A DNA stretch of 64,000 bases from Prochlorococcus sp. AG-402-P18 (GCA_003216275.1 QCJC01000005.1:62001-126000); one strand, 5' to 3'; positions 11,788-20,227 are shown, counted from the stretch's first letter. Numbers and translations: made by a program. Notes: generated by a model not told the origin, from the sequence alone.

Positions 11788-12987
11788 TCAGAACTTGAAA
11801 GTAGTTTTTAGTAAAGCTCCATTAACATCTTCTTTACCATCTTTCTCTATAACAAAGACAGCGGGAGTAACTTTGATATTATCGCTCACTGCAAAATCAT
11901 AAAAGACTTCCCAAGCTAAAGGGTCATCATAACCATCATCATCTCTATGAGTTTCGGCTGTCCCAATGCCAAAACCTAAATTATTTCCATCTATAAAGGC
12001 GTTATTCCACAAAAAACCAACCATCCAGGTAGTTCCTTCTTCCACTTTATTCATTGAAGTATCAGGACTATCTTCGTTGTCAGGATTTTTCCAACCCATT
12101 CCTGCACTTATACTATAGTCGTTTGCAAATTGATAGCTACCACTAACTCCGAAGGAAGAATAATCGTCAATATCAGGAGTACTATCGGTTTTTCCATTAT
12201 CAGCCTGTGTGTATGCAGCTGCAATAGTAAATTTCTCATCAACCCATGCTAACTGAGTTGTTATATGATCCTTTCCTTCATCAGCTAAAAACCCAATAGA
12301 TGAACTTGATGCATCTTCTGAAACAAAAAGTGCAGAAGCAACTATTTTTGCATTAGTCCAAGTAATGCCTGCACCAGCTCCCATCTTTTTTGAATAAGTA
12401 TCGTTAGCACCTGCCTGATTTAGAACGAATAAGACGCCATCGCCTGGGTAAGTACTTGGCCATACTCCAAGTAAGTCATCTTGTCGAAGCTTGGGTCCAA
12501 AAGTTACTTGGATATCTTCTCCAACAGGGAATTGATAATAAGCCTTATGAAGTTCTAATGAATTATTACTACTAAAAGCAGTATCTAATCTTGACTCTCC
12601 CATCATTCCGAAAGGTTCCATCATGGCAAAATTGCCGATACGAACGGCAGTTTTAAGCATATCTTGACCAGTAAAACTAGTCATAAACATCAATTTTTTA
12701 TCGTAATGAAAAACTGTTCCATCATTTTCCTTGGAAGCACCCATACCACCCATACCACCCATACCACCCATACCAGATTCGCTCAATCCATCAACTCCAC
12801 CCAAAACAAAAGTCGTTTTACCCATAAACATTGTCGAGGGAAATGAATCACCCATATTCATATGACCACTTTGGTGATCATGATGATCTATATGAGAACC
12901 ATGGTCTTCTCCGCCTGCTTCAACAACTGATGGGATCAGAAGTCCTAATGCAGCTGGGAAAAGGAGTAATTGAGAAAAAAGTTTCAA
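11788..12987 (-). CDS. outer-membrane porin-like protein with His/Met-rich N-terminus
   Basis: The 399-residue beta-barrel protein starts [M]KLFSQLLLFPAALGLLIPSVVEA, nearly the same leader as the porin at 36410-37420. The mature N-terminus is rich in His and Asp (GSHIDHHDHQSGHMNMGD), then comes (GGM)n, then alternating short strands, with a final Phe (KTTFKF) typical of outer-membrane barrels. Start: no ATG exists; the TTG at 12985-12987 matches the paralogue's Met exactly, while a TTG 15 bases upstream would add five residues. The usual N-terminal SLH domain of cyanobacterial porins is absent. The neighbours suggest zinc or other metal passage, which is inference. Confidence 0.82.
   Translation of the reverse strand: MKLFSQLLLFPAALGLLIPSVVEAGGEDHGSHIDHHDHQSGHMNMGDSFPSTMFMGKTTFVLGGVDGLSESGMGGMGGMGGMGASKENDGTVFHYDKKLMFMTSFTGQDMLKTAVRIGNFAMMEPFGMMGESRLDTAFSSNNSLELHKAYYQFPVGEDIQVTFGPKLRQDDLLGVWPSTYPGDGVLFVLNQAGANDTYSKKMGAGAGITWTNAKIVASALFVSEDASSSSIGFLADEGKDHITTQLAWVDEKFTIAAAYTQADNGKTDSTPDIDDYSSFGVSGSYQFANDYSISAGMGWKNPDNEDSPDTSMNKVEEGTTWMVGFLWNNAFIDGNNLGFGIGTAETHRDDDGYDDPLAWEVFYDFAVSDNIKVTPAVFVIEKDGKEDVNGALLKTTFKF
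12738..12771. repeat. tandem 9-base repeat (ATACCACCC)
   Basis: Four back-to-back copies of a 9-base unit inside the porin gene, encoding GlyGlyMet repeats on the minus strand. A unit length divisible by three means slippage would change protein length without a frameshift. Confidence 0.8.
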
Positions 12988-13020
12988 AGCAACAAAAAAC
13001 AAAAAGCTAGCAGAACTATA

Positions 13021-13200
13021 AATACTAGTTAGATGGATAGAATTTATATTGACAGTCTCGTATAGTCGATGATTTGTGTGCCTTTTGTCACAAAAGCTGA
13101 ATTATCTTAGGTGATTTCTCAGGTGCCATTGTTGTTACTAAATACTTATGAAAAATTAGGAGTAAATGAAAAACGGGATCCTCATGCACTCCTTTTTTTA
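13021..13200 (+). ncRNA. candidate small RNA ending in a terminator
   Basis: The 297-base gap between the divergent porin and DUF3721 genes carries a plus-strand terminator-like hairpin: AGGAGT (13158-13163) and ACTCCT (13188-13193), with an inner ATG/CAT pairing, then seven T (13193-13199). No gene precedes it on the plus strand, so a transcript ending here would have to start inside the gap. A TTGACA sits at 13049-13054 without a good -10. It could equally be a terminator read from the other side. Confidence 0.35.
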
Positions 13201-13284
13201 ATGTATTTATTGAAATCAATCATGACAAATTGTCCCTATTAGTTATTCTTGAGCTAGAAGAACTAGATAAAGCTAGCCAACCAA

Positions 13285-13533
13285 ATGATCAATCTTAAAT
13301 CTACTTTCTCCACAATTATTATTGCCATATCCTTTTCACTAATGGGATGCTCTGACAACTCTCAGAAAAGCGCTACTCCTGCACTTTTTGAAACAAAAGC
13401 AGAAGCCGAAAAAGCAGCAAAGGATTTCAATTGTACAGGAGCTCATAAAATGGATGACTACTGGATGCCTTGCAAAAGTCATGAAGAGACAGGAGAAAAT
13501 AAATCCCATCATGGCAACCACCATCATCACTGA
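13285..13533 (+). CDS. DUF3721 lipoprotein with His-rich tail
   Basis: The 82-residue protein has a signal sequence and lipobox (SFSLMGC, with Cys about residue 22), so it is probably membrane-anchored. One DUF3721 motif follows (AEKAAKDFNCTGAHKMDDYWMPC), then a tail ending HHGNHHHH. The family is small, mostly marine cyanobacterial and uncharacterised. The two Cys plus the His tail suggest metal or redox binding; that is inference, supported by the zinc genes nearby. It lies 12 bp upstream of a second DUF3721 gene. Confidence 0.82.
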   Translation: MINLKSTFSTIIIAISFSLMGCSDNSQKSATPALFETKAEAEKAAKDFNCTGAHKMDDYWMPCKSHEETGENKSHHGNHHHH

Positions 13534-13545
13534 TATTTTCAGGAA

Positions 13546-13989
13546 ATGAAAACTCCAAATATCACCCATCAGAGCAATTCCGAAGGTTCTTCGCATTGCG
13601 GGAGTAAGCCAAAAAAAATTGCTTTTGGAATAGCTCCACTTGGATTCATATCCATTGGCATTGTTCCTATGGGAATTATTACTATTGGGATTGTTCCCAT
13701 GGGAGTCGCTTCCATAGGCGTAGTAGCCATGGGAGTTGTAAATGCATCAATCGTAGGAATGGGAATATTTTCCGCGGGGATAACAACTATGGGTCTAAAG
13801 GTATGGAGTCCAGAGAATAAATCTATTCAGGAATCAATCAATCGCTCTAACTCTACGTCTTCAAAAAATATATATGCTTATCCAACTAAATCTGAAGCAG
13901 AAATCGAAGCCAAAAAGCTCGGTTGTATTGGTGTCCATAAAATGGGGACTTTATGGATGCCTTGCGCAACCCATATCAAAACGGACTAA
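13546..13989 (+). CDS. hydrophobic Gly-repeat protein with C-terminal DUF3721
   Basis: The 147 residues have three parts. A Cys/His N-terminus (about 1-25) is followed by a striking hydrophobic stretch (about 26-85) built of roughly 10-residue repeats around IGIVPMG and variants. A C-terminal DUF3721 motif then follows (EAEIEAKKLGCIGVHKMGTLWMPC). The repeat period looks more like a membrane-embedded or beta-solenoid repeat than ordinary TM helices. An AGGA at 13541 supports the ATG. Probably co-transcribed with the preceding DUF3721 gene. Confidence 0.8.
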   Translation: MKTPNITHQSNSEGSSHCGSKPKKIAFGIAPLGFISIGIVPMGIITIGIVPMGVASIGVVAMGVVNASIVGMGIFSAGITTMGLKVWSPENKSIQESINRSNSTSSKNIYAYPTKSEAEIEAKKLGCIGVHKMGTLWMPCATHIKTD

Positions 13990-14120
13990 TCTTTAAGCTA
14001 TAAATAATTTACTTTTTTTTGTATTAACTAATTAGGAATAAATCTAAAGTAAAGACAAACTTATTGACCTTTTCAATCCAACTTTGGTTTCATTATCGTT
14101 TAATTACTTATATAGATTAT

Positions 14121-14738
14121 CTAAGAATAAATATCTTCAACTAGCGTTGATCCCTTCTCACAAATTTGTTGCTGTGAGGGGAAATCCTTAACTGAACAAC
14201 AACACTGACCTTTATCTGAATTATTTATCCAATTAATTATCCCTGTTCGAATTGGTTGAGGACATATTTCTCCCGCTTTAAGGTGATTAATTTCATCGCT
14301 TGTTAAAGGGTCGCCATGTTCAAAAAAAAGAGATTCTTTAAGCCTGAAAGAACATGTCTCATCCCATTGATCAAAACAGTTAATGTGATTTATAAAATCA
14401 TTCCAAGCTTCTTTTATTGATTTATACCCCTTCCTTTTTAACTCTTTTTTAAACACAGCCTTAATAAATTCATTAAAATTTTCTAGTTCTCTAGATGTAA
14501 AAGATGGAGTTTTTTGATCTTTAAGAACTGGCAATTCAATCTTTTCCTCTATTGATTGAAGTCTTTTTTCAATCAATAGGAATCGTGACTCAATTGTATT
14601 AACAGGTAGATTCTCTATTTGGTTAATAAAACAATCAGATACAAAACTAACCAATGACTTCCCTGAAATTCGGGCGCTCTCCTTAATCTTCTTTAAGAGT
14701 TTTGGGTCAATACTTACATTGAGTTGAGTTCTCTTCAT
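14121..14738 (-). CDS. ribbon-helix-helix protein with Cys-rich C-terminus
   Basis: The 205-residue product begins MKRTQLNVSIDPKLLKKIKESARISG, a ribbon-helix-helix DNA-binding pattern (beta strand then two helices, residues 1-45). A predicted coiled coil follows (about 55-75, IEKRLQSIEEKIELP). The C-terminal half holds spread-out Cys, including a CCC triplet (KGQCCCSVKD) and ICPQP, which could bind a metal or cluster. No known full-length family is recognised. Its position between DUF3721 genes and znuB suggests a metal-linked regulator, which is inference. Confidence 0.72.
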   Translation of the reverse strand: MKRTQLNVSIDPKLLKKIKESARISGKSLVSFVSDCFINQIENLPVNTIESRFLLIEKRLQSIEEKIELPVLKDQKTPSFTSRELENFNEFIKAVFKKELKRKGYKSIKEAWNDFINHINCFDQWDETCSFRLKESLFFEHGDPLTSDEINHLKAGEICPQPIRTGIINWINNSDKGQCCCSVKDFPSQQQICEKGSTLVEDIYS

Positions 14739-14898
14739 GAGTTAATCAATGAAAGGGTGGAAAATATCCAATTAACTAATATTTTATTGAATTCAAAACC
14801 ATATCGTTAGGATTTTCAGATTTCTTGATCTTTAAGAACCTATCTCTTTTCATCCATCCAGAAAATACCTCTTACAAGCAATAAGAGTAAAAATAAAT

Positions 14899-15684
14899 CT
14901 ATCTATTGCTTGGTAGCAAAATCAATGAAATCACACAAAGAACACTAATCAAAGGTCCAGGAGGCAAATTCAAAATCATAGCCAGCGAAAAACCTATCAG
15001 AGATAAAATTAATCCAAATATGGAAGATCGAGCCATCGCTATCCATAGAGATCTTGCTTTCTGTAACCCCCACAAAGTTGGAGTTGAAAGTAAAGCAATA
15101 ACGAGAATGACTCCCACTGCAGACATTGAGCTCACTATGACAAGTGCCGTAGTAAAACCAAGCGCCAAATTTAAAAAAGATACATTAACTCCACTTGAAG
15201 CAGCTCCTTCTGGATCTAGACCAATATGTACAAGCTTGTCGTAACCAAAAAGCATCAAGCAAATAAATACCGAGAAAGCGATCAATGTTCTTATCAGATC
15301 ACTCAAATTTGCAGTTAATAAATCTCCAAATAAAACAGCTTCCAAATCAATCCTGATCCCCAGTAGAGGTATAAGCAAAACACCGAGTCCCATCGAACCA
15401 GCAAGAATTGTATTCATTACGGCTTCATAATTTTGATTTTTTTTATTGGTCAAGCTTTCGGCTGCAATAGCTCCTACCAATCCGCTCATGACTCCACCAA
15501 TAGAAGGATCCATACCAAGCGCCATAGCCAAAGCAAGACCTGGCAGAACACAATGCGAAATTAAATTAACTTGAAGAAGCCTTTTATGAGTGATCAATAC
15601 AGTTCCCATAGCAGGGCAAAGTATTCCTGAAAAGGAAGTTATCAAAAGAGGAATTATCCACCAATTTGTATAAAAAAAAGACAT
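14899..15684 (-). CDS. znuB: zinc ABC transporter permease (ABC-3 family)
   Basis: Inner-membrane channel of the zinc importer. The 261 residues have about eight hydrophobic segments and the ABC-3 features GTVLITHKRLLQVNLISHCVLPGLALA and AVGVILVIALLSTPTLWGL. It is separated from znuC by the regulator gene and points away from it. Full length for ZnuB/MntB-type permeases; the zinc assignment rests on the His-rich ZnuA and the Zur-like regulator. Confidence 0.9.
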   Translation of the reverse strand: MSFFYTNWWIIPLLITSFSGILCPAMGTVLITHKRLLQVNLISHCVLPGLALAMALGMDPSIGGVMSGLVGAIAAESLTNKKNQNYEAVMNTILAGSMGLGVLLIPLLGIRIDLEAVLFGDLLTANLSDLIRTLIAFSVFICLMLFGYDKLVHIGLDPEGAASSGVNVSFLNLALGFTTALVIVSSMSAVGVILVIALLSTPTLWGLQKARSLWIAMARSSIFGLILSLIGFSLAMILNLPPGPLISVLCVISLILLPSNR

Positions 15685-15737
15685 TAAGCCAATGATTCAG
15701 TATGGTCAGTAAGAGAGATCCAGCGAAGATCTTGCTA

Positions 15738-16142
15738 ATGAGTACAAGCAAGCCTGAAATCACTAAAAGACAAGAACAACTGCTCAATGAACTTAAGAGA
15801 TGTACTGATGAATTGAGTGGTCAGGAACTGCATAGGCAACTTCATAATGGTGAAAAGACAATGGGACTGACGACGGTCTATCGAAACCTACAAATACTAG
15901 TAAAGCAAGGTTTGATTCGTTCGAGACATCTTCCCAACGGTGAGGTTCTTTATGCTCCAGTTGAAAGAGATATTCATCATTTAACTTGCGTAAGCTGTGG
16001 TGAAACCAAACGCTTGAAGGGATGTCCGGTCCAAGCAATGGATCTGTCGAAAAAGACTTCTAAAAACTTTGAGCTTTTGTTTCATACTCTTGAGTACTTT
16101 GGTCTCTGCCAAAATTGTTCTCAGCAATTTAATGCTGGATAA
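15738..16142 (+). CDS. zur: Fur-family regulator, probable Zur
   Basis: Metal-sensing repressor. The 134-residue product has a Fur winged helix (LSGQELHRQLHNGEKTMGLTTVYRNLQILVKQGLI), then HHLTCVSCGETKRLKGC and a late LCQNC, the two CxxC pairs forming the structural zinc site. The frame is open to 15702; the ATG at 15738 (MSTSKPEITKRQEQLL) is the better start. Location between znuB and znuC argues for Zur rather than Fur or PerR. It is divergent from znuB with a gap of only 53 bases. Confidence 0.88.
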   Translation: MSTSKPEITKRQEQLLNELKRCTDELSGQELHRQLHNGEKTMGLTTVYRNLQILVKQGLIRSRHLPNGEVLYAPVERDIHHLTCVSCGETKRLKGCPVQAMDLSKKTSKNFELLFHTLEYFGLCQNCSQQFNAG

Positions 16143-16165
16143 GATTATTTGAATATGAATCAAAC

Positions 16166-16864
16166 CTATAACTTCCACCTCAAATAATTAATTGAACTAA
16201 GTTTTTCTTGAACTTCCTGAGGTCTGCCAGAAGCTAAAATAATTTTATCTAAAGCAACAACCTTGTCATAGGCATTTAAAGACGTTCCCCAGTCGTGACT
16301 ACTAACAAAAACCGTGAATCCCGAATCCGCTAGCTGACGAATGATTAGCAGGAAATCTTCTTTTGCCGGAGGATCGAAGGCGGAGCAAGGTTCATCAAGA
16401 AGAAAAATTTTAGCTGGATTCATTAAAGTTTTTGCAAGTAGTGCTCTTTGTTGCTGTCCACCAGACAAAGCATCAAGTCTTCTTTTTGCTAAATGAGATA
16501 TTCCAACACGTTGAAGAGCAGCCTCTAACTCACAACAAGTTGATTTCGAATGATTAACTCGACCTAATGAAACTAATCCTTGAACTGTGATAGGAAAATG
16601 CCAATTCAACTTTCCTCGTTGAGGCATTAAAGCGACTTGAGATCGATTATTAATTAATGGTTTCCCTCCAACAGTTATTTCTCCTTGATCTGGTTTGCTG
16701 TTCCCTTGAAGCAAACTTAATAATGTGGACTTTCCAGCACCATTGGGACCAACAAGAGCAGTCAAAGTACCTGGCTCAAGCTTAAGAGAAACCTTACTTA
16801 AAGCAGGTTTGATTTTACTGGAATAGGAATATGTCACATTTTCAGCAATCAAACAAGACATCAA
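16166..16864 (-). CDS. znuC: zinc ABC transporter ATP-binding protein
   Basis: Energises the zinc importer. The 232 residues have Walker A GPNGAGKST, the Q-loop LMPQRG, the ABC signature LSGGQQQRALLAK, Walker B IFLLDEP and the H-loop His in FVSSHDWG. The start is ATG at 16864; the next ATG (one codon in) is equally possible. It is transcribed away from znuA, and the Zur-like box lies between them. Confidence 0.93.
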   Translation of the reverse strand: MMSCLIAENVTYSYSSKIKPALSKVSLKLEPGTLTALVGPNGAGKSTLLSLLQGNSKPDQGEITVGGKPLINNRSQVALMPQRGKLNWHFPITVQGLVSLGRVNHSKSTCCELEAALQRVGISHLAKRRLDALSGGQQQRALLAKTLMNPAKIFLLDEPCSAFDPPAKEDFLLIIRQLADSGFTVFVSSHDWGTSLNAYDKVVALDKIILASGRPQEVQEKLSSINYLRWKL

Positions 16865-16912
16865 TTAGAGGATTTGCTGACAAGAAACATAATATACTTG
16901 CCAATCTCAAAT

Positions 16913-16931
16913 GAAAATGATTATCGTTTTC
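16913..16931. promoter_or_regulatory. Zur-like operator between znuC and znuA
   Basis: A 19-base imperfect palindrome, GAAAATGATTATCGTTTTC, with the ATGATTATC core typical of Fur/Zur boxes in cyanobacteria. It sits 48 bases upstream of znuC and 23 bases upstream of znuA, so one dimer could control both. Position and symmetry are seen; binding by the neighbouring regulator is inferred. Confidence 0.72.
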
Positions 16932-16954
16932 TGGATACGTTAATTTTCGATTAA

Positions 16955-18463
16955 ATGTCAAAATTGTTCAATCAACACATCAAGAGTAAATCAATATTCA
17001 ATAAAACAGTTCTTAAGAGCTCTTTTCTTGCTGGAGCATTTTTATTTTCGGGAATTAATCAGAGTGCACAGGCAAATTCAAAACCAATTGTTGCTGTAGA
17101 GCCATTAGTCTGCGATGTCGTTTCTGCGATTGCACCTCCCTCAACGCCCGTAACCTGCTTAATTGACAGAAAACAAGATGTTCATGATGTCAAGATCACT
17201 CCAAGACAGGCTCAAACACTAAAAAGTGCAAACCAAGTATTTACTCTTGGTTCAGAGATGACCCCTGCAATCAAAAAATGGTTAGATAATCCCTTAACTG
17301 TTGTTGTGGGCGTAAGTGCAATAGAAATAGACGATCATCATGACGATCACTCAGCTACTAAGGATGATGACCACGATGATCATTCAGCTGCTAAACATGA
17401 CGATCATGATGACCACGATGATCATGGAGACAGCCATGGAGAAGGGGCTTTTGAATGGGCTGGAGTTTTTGATCTTTCAGCAGGAACATACAAATGGTCT
17501 TTCGCCAAAGTCGATGGAGACTATGCTGATCCTGCAATGAAAATGGTTATCCTCAACTCTGGTGATATTGAAGCATCAGAAGAGCTTGCTAAAGAATTAT
17601 TAGGATCTAAGAATTCAGAAACCAAACGTAATGATGACAAACTTGTTGCGCAGGAAAAAGCATATTTTCTTTCATTTAATGAGAAGAAAGACATCACAAC
17701 ATTTACTGTAGAAATCAAAAAAGCCGGTAAATATACATTCTTTACTGAGCATATGCCGTTTGAGTTTGAAGCTGACGAACATTTCTTTAAAGACATATCA
17801 GGCGACGATGTTGAACCGATAGCTCAAGTCCCAGATGAAGGCGATCATCATCATCACCATGATCATGGCGGGTTAGATCCTCACATCTGGCATGATCCAC
17901 ATAACATCATCAAGATGGGAAATGTAATCTCTAAAAATATCAACAAGAAAATTTCCTTCTTTGACAGAGAAACTAAAAAAGTTTTAAAAGAAAGAACTCA
18001 ATCTGTTAATTCCATTTTGGAAAATCTAGACTTATGGACTCAAAAACAAGTTGCCACAATTCCTACTGATCGAAGGACAATTGTTTCTAAGCACAAAGCA
18101 CTCGAATATTACGGAGATGCATTTGGCTTGAAGACTTTGAGTCTATTAGATTTCCTTGGTGATTCTTCCAGCCTTAGACCGGAGACTATTTCAACAATAA
18201 TAGCTGAGCTCAAAGAAGAAAACGTGAAAGTTTTATTCGCTGAGCAAAAGCCTCCTTCAAAACTATTGAAAAACTTGAGCAGACAAACTTCCACCCCTAT
18301 CGCAAGGAATCCAATCTATGTTGATGGTCTAATGCTAGAAGGGAATACTGTCTCGGTCGCCGTACACAACACATGCACAATTGTTGATTCACTTGGTGGA
18401 GAATGTGATAAAAAGGAGGGTGAAAAACTTGAAAGTGAATGGAATTTTTTAACCAAGCCTTAA
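16955..18463 (+). CDS. znuA: zinc-binding ABC transporter protein ZnuA with an inserted domain
   Basis: Periplasmic zinc receptor. The 502 residues are far more than the usual 300-330. Order: signal peptide (about 1-40), lobe 1 with a ligand-type His77 (QDVHDVKITP), a His/Asp-rich loop (about 125-162), an inserted domain (about 165-295, FEWAGVF ... DPAMKMVIL ... FFTEHMPFEFE), a second His run (DHHHHHDH), LDPHIWHDPHN, IVSKHKALEYYGDAFGL, and the LFAEQKPPS segment that holds the last ligand in this family. The inserted domain recurs in the COG0523 GTPase at 18845. A Zur-like box precedes it. Confidence 0.93.
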   Translation: MSKLFNQHIKSKSIFNKTVLKSSFLAGAFLFSGINQSAQANSKPIVAVEPLVCDVVSAIAPPSTPVTCLIDRKQDVHDVKITPRQAQTLKSANQVFTLGSEMTPAIKKWLDNPLTVVVGVSAIEIDDHHDDHSATKDDDHDDHSAAKHDDHDDHDDHGDSHGEGAFEWAGVFDLSAGTYKWSFAKVDGDYADPAMKMVILNSGDIEASEELAKELLGSKNSETKRNDDKLVAQEKAYFLSFNEKKDITTFTVEIKKAGKYTFFTEHMPFEFEADEHFFKDISGDDVEPIAQVPDEGDHHHHHDHGGLDPHIWHDPHNIIKMGNVISKNINKKISFFDRETKKVLKERTQSVNSILENLDLWTQKQVATIPTDRRTIVSKHKALEYYGDAFGLKTLSLLDFLGDSSSLRPETISTIIAELKEENVKVLFAEQKPPSKLLKNLSRQTSTPIARNPIYVDGLMLEGNTVSVAVHNTCTIVDSLGGECDKKEGEKLESEWNFLTKP

Positions 18464-18474
18464 CTATTCAAGGC

Positions 18475-18510
18475 TTAATCCTGTCTACCTTGAGAGCTAG
18501 ACAGGATTAA
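18475..18510 (+). terminator. 13-bp hairpin after znuA
   Basis: Perfect inverted repeat TTAATCCTGTCTA (18475-18487) and TAGACAGGATTAA (18498-18510) with a 10-base loop, 12 bases past the znuA stop. The following bases are AT-rich without a long T run, so it may be a partial terminator or an mRNA-end stabiliser before the downstream genes. Confidence 0.6.
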
Positions 18511-18517
18511 ATTTAAA

Positions 18518-18835
18518 GTGTTGACTAACAAAGGATTTAAAGCTTACAAAAAGTATTGGGAGGATCAAGCCTCTTTCATGGATAAAGCACCTTGGCATAA
18601 AGATAAGATCTTAAAACTGACTTTATCAACTGATTACGGTGATAATCTAAAAGAACTTCAATTTTCAACTCACTCACTTAAAGAAGAGAATGGGAAACCT
18701 ACATTAAGAGTACAAGTTCCATACAATTACAATGAACTTGATGACTTCGAATTCAAATCACTAGAACTATTAGGTGTCAATAAGAATTGGCTCACTGATA
18801 TTTGTTTTGACAAGTCCCATTGTTCACATAGTTAA
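18518..18835 (+). CDS. small soluble protein of unknown function
   Basis: A 105-residue product without membrane segments; the second half ends DICFDKSHCSHS, with Cys and His that could bind metal. I recognise no family. The start is uncertain: GTG at 18518, TTG at 18521 or a later ATG. It sits between znuA and the COG0523 gene, 9 bases before the latter, on the same strand, so a shared transcript and a zinc-related role are plausible but unproven. Confidence 0.65.
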   Translation: MLTNKGFKAYKKYWEDQASFMDKAPWHKDKILKLTLSTDYGDNLKELQFSTHSLKEENGKPTLRVQVPYNYNELDDFEFKSLELLGVNKNWLTDICFDKSHCSHS

Positions 18836-18844
18836 TTAGAGACA

Positions 18845-20227
18845 ATGAGCACCAAACAAAAAGTACCCGTAACCATCCTGACCGGATTCCTAGGATCTGG
18901 AAAAACAACTCTACTTAATCGAATCCTGAGCGAAGAGCATGGTAAAAAAATAGCTGTTATTGAAAATGAATATGGTGAAGTTGGCATTGATCAGGGATTA
19001 GTAATCAATGCTGACGAAGAGGTTTTCGAGATGTCTAATGGTTGCATCTGCTGCACCGTTCGGGGAGATCTTATTCGTGTACTTGGAAACCTGATGAAGA
19101 GGCGAGACAAATTTGACTATGTCTTAGTCGAAACTACTGGCCTTGCTGATCCTGGTCCCGTAGCTCAAACATTCTTTATGGATGATGAAATTCGAGATGA
19201 ATTCTCACTTGATGGCATAGTCACACTTGTGGATGCAGCCCATATAGAGCAACAACTTGGTCGAAATGATGAGAGTTCAGAACAAGTTGCCTTCGCAGAC
19301 GTCCTTGTCCTAAATAAAACTGATTTAGTTACAGATGAATCACTTGATAAGTTGGAGTCACGGCTACGTGATATGAATCGTATGGCTCGTGTGATACGCA
19401 GTAAGCAAGCAGACGTCTCAATTGATACTGTGCTTAATCTAAGTGCGTTTGATCTAGATCAAGTACTTAAGCGTCGCCCTACTTTTCTTGAACCAGAGTA
19501 TCCATTTGAGTGGACAGGTGTATTTTCACTGGAGAAAGGTTGCCATGAACTTACGCTCGAAGAAGGTCCAGACCCTACCATGTCTCTTGTCCTGTTATCA
19601 GACCAAGGTAAGGATGAGACATCTCTCAATACAGGCGCTGAATCATGCGTGAGACTCTACGCAGAACAAGAACAACCTTTAAATCCAGGCGACATAATCC
19701 CCGTTGGGAAGCATGTGAGCCTTCAACTTCAATCCAAAGGTACTAAGTCCTTCCTTATAGAAGTTGACAAGACAAGGGATATAGGTCTATTCACTCAACA
19801 TACAGCCGAGGAATTCAATTTAAAAATAACTAAAGTAAAAACCTCAACTACTGACGAAATAACTAATAATAAGAAAATCTCTATGATTTCTCCGATAGCT
19901 GAGCGAACATGGGTAGCAGAACACGAACACAATGACGAAGTGGGATCATTTGCTATCGAGCGGATAGGTGATGTAGATCCGGAAAGACTCAATAGATGGC
20001 TAAGTCGACTCCTATCAGAAAAAGGGGTGGATATATTCCGCACGAAAGGATTTATTAGTTATGCGGGTGAATCTCGGCGAATAGTTTTCCAAGGAGTGCA
20101 TATGCTCTTCACCGCTCAACCTGATAAGGAATGGGGCAATGAACCTCGCCGCAACCAACTCGTCTTTATCGGTAAAAATCTTGATGAAGCGGAAATGAGT
20201 AGAGAGTTTGACAAATGTCTGGTATAG
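18845..20227 (+). CDS. COG0523 (CobW/ZigA-type) GTPase with an inserted domain
   Basis: Putative metal chaperone of the G3E GTPase family. The 460 residues carry Walker A GFLGSGKTT (14-22), the metal-binding CxCC at 67-70 (NGCICC), a VETTGLADP segment, NKTD, and a C-terminal CobW_C domain ending at 460. Between them (about 217-328) sits an extra domain (FEWTGVF ... DPTMSLVLL ... LFTQH) matching the insert in ZnuA. COG0523 genes near Zur/ZnuABC are associated with zinc-starvation responses. The stop overlaps the start of the WD40 gene by 13 bases. Confidence 0.92.
   Translation: MSTKQKVPVTILTGFLGSGKTTLLNRILSEEHGKKIAVIENEYGEVGIDQGLVINADEEVFEMSNGCICCTVRGDLIRVLGNLMKRRDKFDYVLVETTGLADPGPVAQTFFMDDEIRDEFSLDGIVTLVDAAHIEQQLGRNDESSEQVAFADVLVLNKTDLVTDESLDKLESRLRDMNRMARVIRSKQADVSIDTVLNLSAFDLDQVLKRRPTFLEPEYPFEWTGVFSLEKGCHELTLEEGPDPTMSLVLLSDQGKDETSLNTGAESCVRLYAEQEQPLNPGDIIPVGKHVSLQLQSKGTKSFLIEVDKTRDIGLFTQHTAEEFNLKITKVKTSTTDEITNNKKISMISPIAERTWVAEHEHNDEVGSFAIERIGDVDPERLNRWLSRLLSEKGVDIFRTKGFISYAGESRRIVFQGVHMLFTAQPDKEWGNEPRRNQLVFIGKNLDEAEMSREFDKCLV

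Noticed and set aside
12664-12846. Plus-strand frame with THTTHT repeats
   Set aside because: It is the antisense of the GGM repeat in the porin gene.
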